Shown piece by piece: positions 32,029-34,355 of a DNA stretch of 34,355 nucleotides. Position 1 is the stretch's first letter. Each line of letters opens with the position of its first letter. Source of the DNA: DASPSR01 sp035498715 (lineage in GTDB: Bacteria; Nitrospirota; UBA9217); contig DATJZV010000047.1 of the NCBI GenBank assembly GCA_035498715.1, positions 1 through 34,355 of the forward strand, given 5' to 3'. A model generated the notes under the pieces. The model did not search any database. It saw only the letters and a list, made by a program, of their open reading frames with translations, and had not been told where the DNA came from. The position numbers and the translations under genes were made by a program.

Positions 32029-32057
32029 TTTTTACCTTGAACGCTCCTTTCTGTCAA
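32029..32057 (-). promoter_or_regulatory. Promoter of the DUF1844 gene
   Basis: The minus strand has a perfect TTGACA (32057-32052), 17-bp spacer and TAAAAA (32034-32029; 4 of 6). The leader to GTG 31973 is about 50 nt. Confidence 0.45.
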
Positions 32058-32064
32058 TATTAAA

Positions 32065-32093
32065 TTGACTTTTACTGCAGGCTGTGATAGAAA
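32065..32093 (+). promoter_or_regulatory. Promoter of cbiX
   Basis: TTGACT (32065-32070), 17-bp spacer, TAGAAA (32088-32093). The start near 32100 leaves about 20 nt to ATG 32123. Its -35 forms a dyad with that of the DUF1844 promoter: GTCAAT-N5-ATTGAC at 32053-32069. Confidence 0.45.
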
Positions 32094-32122
32094 CTTCAGT
32101 CTTAGAAAGGCGGGAAGCTTGC

Positions 32123-32518
32123 ATGAAGACAGCGGTCATAATTCTGGGACATGGGAGCCGTAGCGGAGGCGCGGATGAAACCGTCAAGCGCGTAGCGGCC
32201 GAGGTCAGGAAGAGCGGCTGCCATGCGCTGGTGGAGCATGCTTTTTTGCAATATACGACGCCTACGCCCCAGAACGTCATAGAGAATTGTATCCGGCAGC
32301 AAGTACAAAAAATCGTGATCGTACCTTATTTCATGCAATCGGGGGCCCATGTTACCAGAGACATTCCTGAATTGGTAGACGAGGCGAGGAAGCAGCATCC
32401 GGATCTCGATATCGTGGTCACCGATTACGTGGGTGCCCATCCCCTGATGGCGAAGATCGTGGAAGATCTGGTCGAAGAAACAAAGCGACTAACTGTTTTG
32501 CCGCAGAAGACGCTCTGA
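32123..32518 (+). CDS. cbiX: Short sirohydrochlorin chelatase (CbiX-S type)
   Basis: A 131-residue single-domain class II chelatase. Metal-binding His10 is in LGHGSR and His76 in MQSGAHVTRD. Homologues insert Co2+ or Fe2+ into sirohydrochlorin for cobalamin or siroheme synthesis; small archaeal-type CbiX proteins act as dimers. Metal cannot be decided here; SirB is the alternative name if iron is used. No other cobalamin gene is in the window. ATG 32123 follows AAGGCGGGAAGC; an in-frame upstream start at 32084 lies within the promoter and is rejected. Confidence 0.88.
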   Translation: MKTAVIILGHGSRSGGADETVKRVAAEVRKSGCHALVEHAFLQYTTPTPQNVIENCIRQQVQKIVIVPYFMQSGAHVTRDIPELVDEARKQHPDLDIVVTDYVGAHPLMAKIVEDLVEETKRLTVLPQKTL

Positions 32519-32608
32519 GAGCAGAAATAGGCAAAAGAGAATTTGAAGGATAACGGGATCATAGGATAAACCAGAGTTTAATCTTGTTAATCCTACTCTA
32601 TAAAGAAA

Positions 32609-33883
32609 ATGCTTTCAGCAAAAGAACAACTTGAGATCATAAAGCGGGGCGCTTCCGAGATTATTGTCGAGGAAGACCTCCTGAAAAAGCTTGAGAAGTC
32701 CGCCTCCACGGGCAGGCCGCTCCGGGTGAAGGCCGGGTTCGATCCCACGGCGCCGGATATCCATCTCGGCCATACGGTGCTTCTTAATAAAATGCGGCAG
32801 TTTCAGGAACTCGGGCATGAGGTCATTTTCCTCATCGGTGACTTCACAGGCATGATCGGCGACCCGACCGGCAAGTCCGAGACCAGGAAGCACCTCACGA
32901 AAGAGGAGGTCGCAGAAAACGCCAAGACGTACCAGGCGCAGATATACAAGATCCTCGATCCGGTGAAGACCAAGATCGCCTTCAACAGCGAGTGGATGTC
33001 TAAGATGACGGCCGAGGATGTAATCCAGCTTGCAGCAAAGCACACCGTGGCGCGGATGCTCGAACGCGAAGACTTCAGAAAACGGTTCCAGGCCGAGCTG
33101 CCTATCAGCATTCATGAGTTCCTCTATCCCCTGATCCAGGGGTATGATTCGATAATGCTCAAGGCTGATGTTGAACTTGGCGGTACGGACCAGAAGTTCA
33201 ACCTGCTCGTAGGCCGCGAACTCCAGAAGGAATACGGCCAGGAACCCCAGTCGATCGTGATGATGCCGCTCCTCGAAGGCCTGGACGGCGTGAACAAGAT
33301 GAGCAAGAGCCTGGGGAACTACATCGGGATCAACGAGCCGGCAAGGGAGATCTTCGGCAAGGTGATGTCTGTGAGTGATGATCTCATGTATCGATATTAT
33401 GAGCTGGTAAGCTCGGTATCACTCGCGGAGCTGGAAAAGATCAAGGTTGACGTTAAGTCCGGAGCGCTTCACCCCATGGAGGTGAAAAAGAGGCTCGCTT
33501 CAGAACTGGTAGACCGGTTCTGCACTGGAGAAATCACTGCTTGGCTTGATACTACAGAAGCTCAGGATAAAGCGAAATTTCATATATCGATCGGCCAGAT
33601 TGCCCGCGAAGAATTCGAGAAAGTGTTCAGTAAAAAGAACCTTCCCGATGTGATCCCCGTTGTTGAAGTCGTTTGGGAAGGGGAACGGATGAAGCTTGCG
33701 AAGATAATTGCCATTGCCGGTGTGGCAAAGAGCAACTCTGAAGCGCGTAGGCTTATCCAGCAGGGCGCTGTAGAGGTGAATGAGGCCTCGATGAAAGACA
33801 TTGATGCAGAATTGTCCGCCTCCGGAGAGTATACCCTGAGGGTTGGAAAGAAGCGCTTTGTAAAGATTGTACCGAAGAAATAA
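32609..33883 (+). CDS. tyrS: Tyrosyl-tRNA synthetase
   Basis: A 424-residue class I synthetase. The HIGH motif is HLGH (52-55), the KMSKS motif is at 230-234, tyrosine-pocket residues include GYD near 178-180 and GGTDQ at 191-195. The C-terminal S4 RNA-binding domain covers about 355-420 (MKLAKIIAIAGVAKSNSEARRLIQQGAVEVN, read in parts). The GFDPTAPDIHLGH text and overall length resemble the TyrZ-type branch. The start has no strong ribosome binding site. No T-box leader is seen in the 90 bp upstream. It is the last protein gene before the rRNA operon. Confidence 0.97.
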   Translation: MLSAKEQLEIIKRGASEIIVEEDLLKKLEKSASTGRPLRVKAGFDPTAPDIHLGHTVLLNKMRQFQELGHEVIFLIGDFTGMIGDPTGKSETRKHLTKEEVAENAKTYQAQIYKILDPVKTKIAFNSEWMSKMTAEDVIQLAAKHTVARMLEREDFRKRFQAELPISIHEFLYPLIQGYDSIMLKADVELGGTDQKFNLLVGRELQKEYGQEPQSIVMMPLLEGLDGVNKMSKSLGNYIGINEPAREIFGKVMSVSDDLMYRYYELVSSVSLAELEKIKVDVKSGALHPMEVKKRLASELVDRFCTGEITAWLDTTEAQDKAKFHISIGQIAREEFEKVFSKKNLPDVIPVVEVVWEGERMKLAKIIAIAGVAKSNSEARRLIQQGAVEVNEASMKDIDAELSASGEYTLRVGKKRFVKIVPKK

Positions 33884-33909
33884 AAAATCGCTCTCAAACA
33901 AAAAAAGTC

Positions 33910-33938
33910 TTGACACGGGATAGGGTTTCTGATAAATT
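33910..33938 (+). promoter_or_regulatory. rrn promoter P1 with GC-rich discriminator
   Basis: A perfect TTGACA (33910-33915) is followed after 16-17 bp by an ATAAATT-type -10 (33932-33938). The next bases are GCGCC (about 33939-33943), the GC-rich discriminator typical of stringently controlled rRNA promoters. Confidence 0.6.
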
Positions 33939-34044
33939 GCGCCTTCGTTCGGCGGTAAACCTCGGGCAAAACCTCGAAGTTCTATAAATACCAACCGACG
34001 TAATAAAATAAGCACGTAATAATTAATTAGTGAAATAAATTTTC

Positions 34045-34073
34045 TTGACAAAGAATTGCTATTTTGTTAATAT
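34045..34073 (+). promoter_or_regulatory. rrn promoter P2
   Basis: A perfect TTGACA (34045-34050), 17-bp spacer and TAATAT (34068-34073). Start would fall near 34080, at the foot of the boxB-like hairpin. The AT-rich -10 downstream region lacks the GC discriminator seen in P1. Confidence 0.55.
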
Positions 34074-34078
34074 TAGTA

Positions 34079-34114
34079 TTCTGCAAAGTATGCAGAAATA
34101 TGGTCTTTGAAAAC
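34079..34114 (+). promoter_or_regulatory. boxB-like hairpin and boxA-like antitermination sequence
   Basis: TTCTGCA (34079-34085) and TGCAGAA (34091-34097) form a 7-bp hairpin with a 5-nt loop. TGGTCTTTGAAAAC (34101-34114) follows, a close match to the rRNA leader boxA used by Nus factors to prevent early termination. Confidence 0.6.
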
Positions 34115-34226
34115 TAAATAGGTGCAAGAATTCCAGACGTTTTTTAAAAAAGATGTTTGGGATCGGCGGGTTTTTGAGTAGTAAATAGTCAAGTTACCTT
34201 GAGTAACATTGCATAAGGATCAGATT

Positions 34227-34355
34227 TTTTTGGAGAGTTTGATCCTGGCTCAGAACGAACGCTGGCGGCGTGCTTAACACATGCAAGTCGAACGAGAAGT
34301 ACGTAGCAATACGTATTGTAAAGTGGCGCACGGGTGAGTAACACGTGGGTAATCT
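34227..34355 (+). rRNA. 16S ribosomal RNA, 5' end (partial)
   Basis: AGAGTTTGATCCTGGCTCAG, the universal 27F site, begins at 34234, which places the mature 5' end near 34227. Conserved text ACGCTGGCGGCGTGC and GGCGCACGGGTGAGTAACACGTG follows. The gene runs out of the window. The GAACGAACGCTGGCGGCGTGC form and the short variable region agree with Nitrospirota or Desulfobacterota-like 16S; this is too little for a firm placement. Confidence 0.97.

Larger units (their letters stand above)
33884..34226 (+). promoter_or_regulatory. rRNA operon promoter and leader region
   Basis: This stretch has no protein gene. It holds two promoters (33910-33938 and 34045-34073), a boxB-like hairpin with a boxA-like sequence (34079-34114), and a further ~110-nt leader with a T6/A6 stem (near 34140-34152). 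An RNase III stem around 16S would need the 3' half, which is outside the window. Confidence 0.65.

Noticed and set aside
32519..32608. T-box or other leader before tyrS
   Set aside because: No T-box sequence, specifier stem or terminator/antiterminator pair is visible in the 90 bp.
33500..34051. 183-codon minus-strand frame over the tyrS end and the rRNA promoter region
   Set aside because: It crosses an intact tyrS C-terminal S4 domain and the rRNA promoters, and has no domain or start signals.
1..34355. CRISPR arrays, tRNA genes, toxin-antitoxin pairs, integrases
   Set aside because: No regularly spaced repeats, cloverleaf-type sequences or relevant protein motifs were found on either strand by reading.

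Overview
The window looks like chromosomal DNA of a Gram-negative-type bacterium. It ends inside a 16S rRNA gene. The visible 16S 5' end (about 129 nt) and the gene set (hemE-hemH-hemG, gap-pgk-tpiA-secG, DUF1844, DUF1015, short CbiX, DciA) fit Nitrospirota or a Desulfobacterota-like lineage. This placement is an inference; the 16S stub is too short to settle it. Most of the window is GC-balanced housekeeping DNA. There is no CRISPR array, tRNA gene, transposase or integrase.

Layout. 1-798: AT-rich, no recognised gene, with one near-consensus promoter followed at once by nested inverted repeats. 799-2936 (+): a nitrilase-family amidohydrolase and a zinc alcohol dehydrogenase. 2946-7024 (-): GAF histidine kinase, single-domain response regulator and an RlmD/TrmA-type rRNA methyltransferase, probably one operon. 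7234-9671 (-): galT-glgA, translationally coupled, divergent from dciA (9781, +). 10273-10827 (-): DUF488. 11045-13608 (-): a compact pterin/folate operon (carbinolamine dehydratase, PTR1/FolM-type reductase, folB, folK, folE). 13745-16202 (-): FAD oxidoreductase, then ybgC and a TrmN6-like methyltransferase. 16203-17648: an AT-rich island with one lysozyme-like exported protein. 17649-21263 (-): haem operon hemE-hemH-hemG. 21383-24814 (-): ABC-2 exporter pair and an oligopeptide-binding lipoprotein. 25053-28677 (-): gap-pgk-tpiA-secG. 28785-30107 (-): DUF1015, divergent from ribF (+). 31457-31522 (+): an unlisted 21-residue lysine-rich peptide gene with a perfect Shine-Dalgarno sequence. 31554-31973 (-): DUF1844, divergent from cbiX (+). 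Then tyrS (+), tandem rRNA promoters, a boxB/boxA-like leader and the 16S start.

How the genes work together. The clusters cover lower glycolysis, glycogen synthesis, reduced-pterin synthesis, late haem synthesis, FAD formation (ribF), a siroheme/corrin chelatase and translation-related RNA modification. Several operons use 4-nt start/stop overlaps (ATGA or GTGA), which implies translational coupling.

Most unusual signals: (i) genes without a Shine-Dalgarno sequence (dciA, ybgC, ribF, perhaps the ABC ATPase) have good -35/-10 elements exactly 8-11 nt before ATG, which predicts leaderless mRNAs; (ii) galT and dciA share one -35 hexamer on opposite strands; (iii) the RlmD homologue has lost two of four iron-sulfur ligands and sits behind a two-component system; (iv) the 21-residue CGKKCG peptide; (v) the promoter-linked structured leader at 446-531. 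I found no clearly new multi-gene defence or mobile system.
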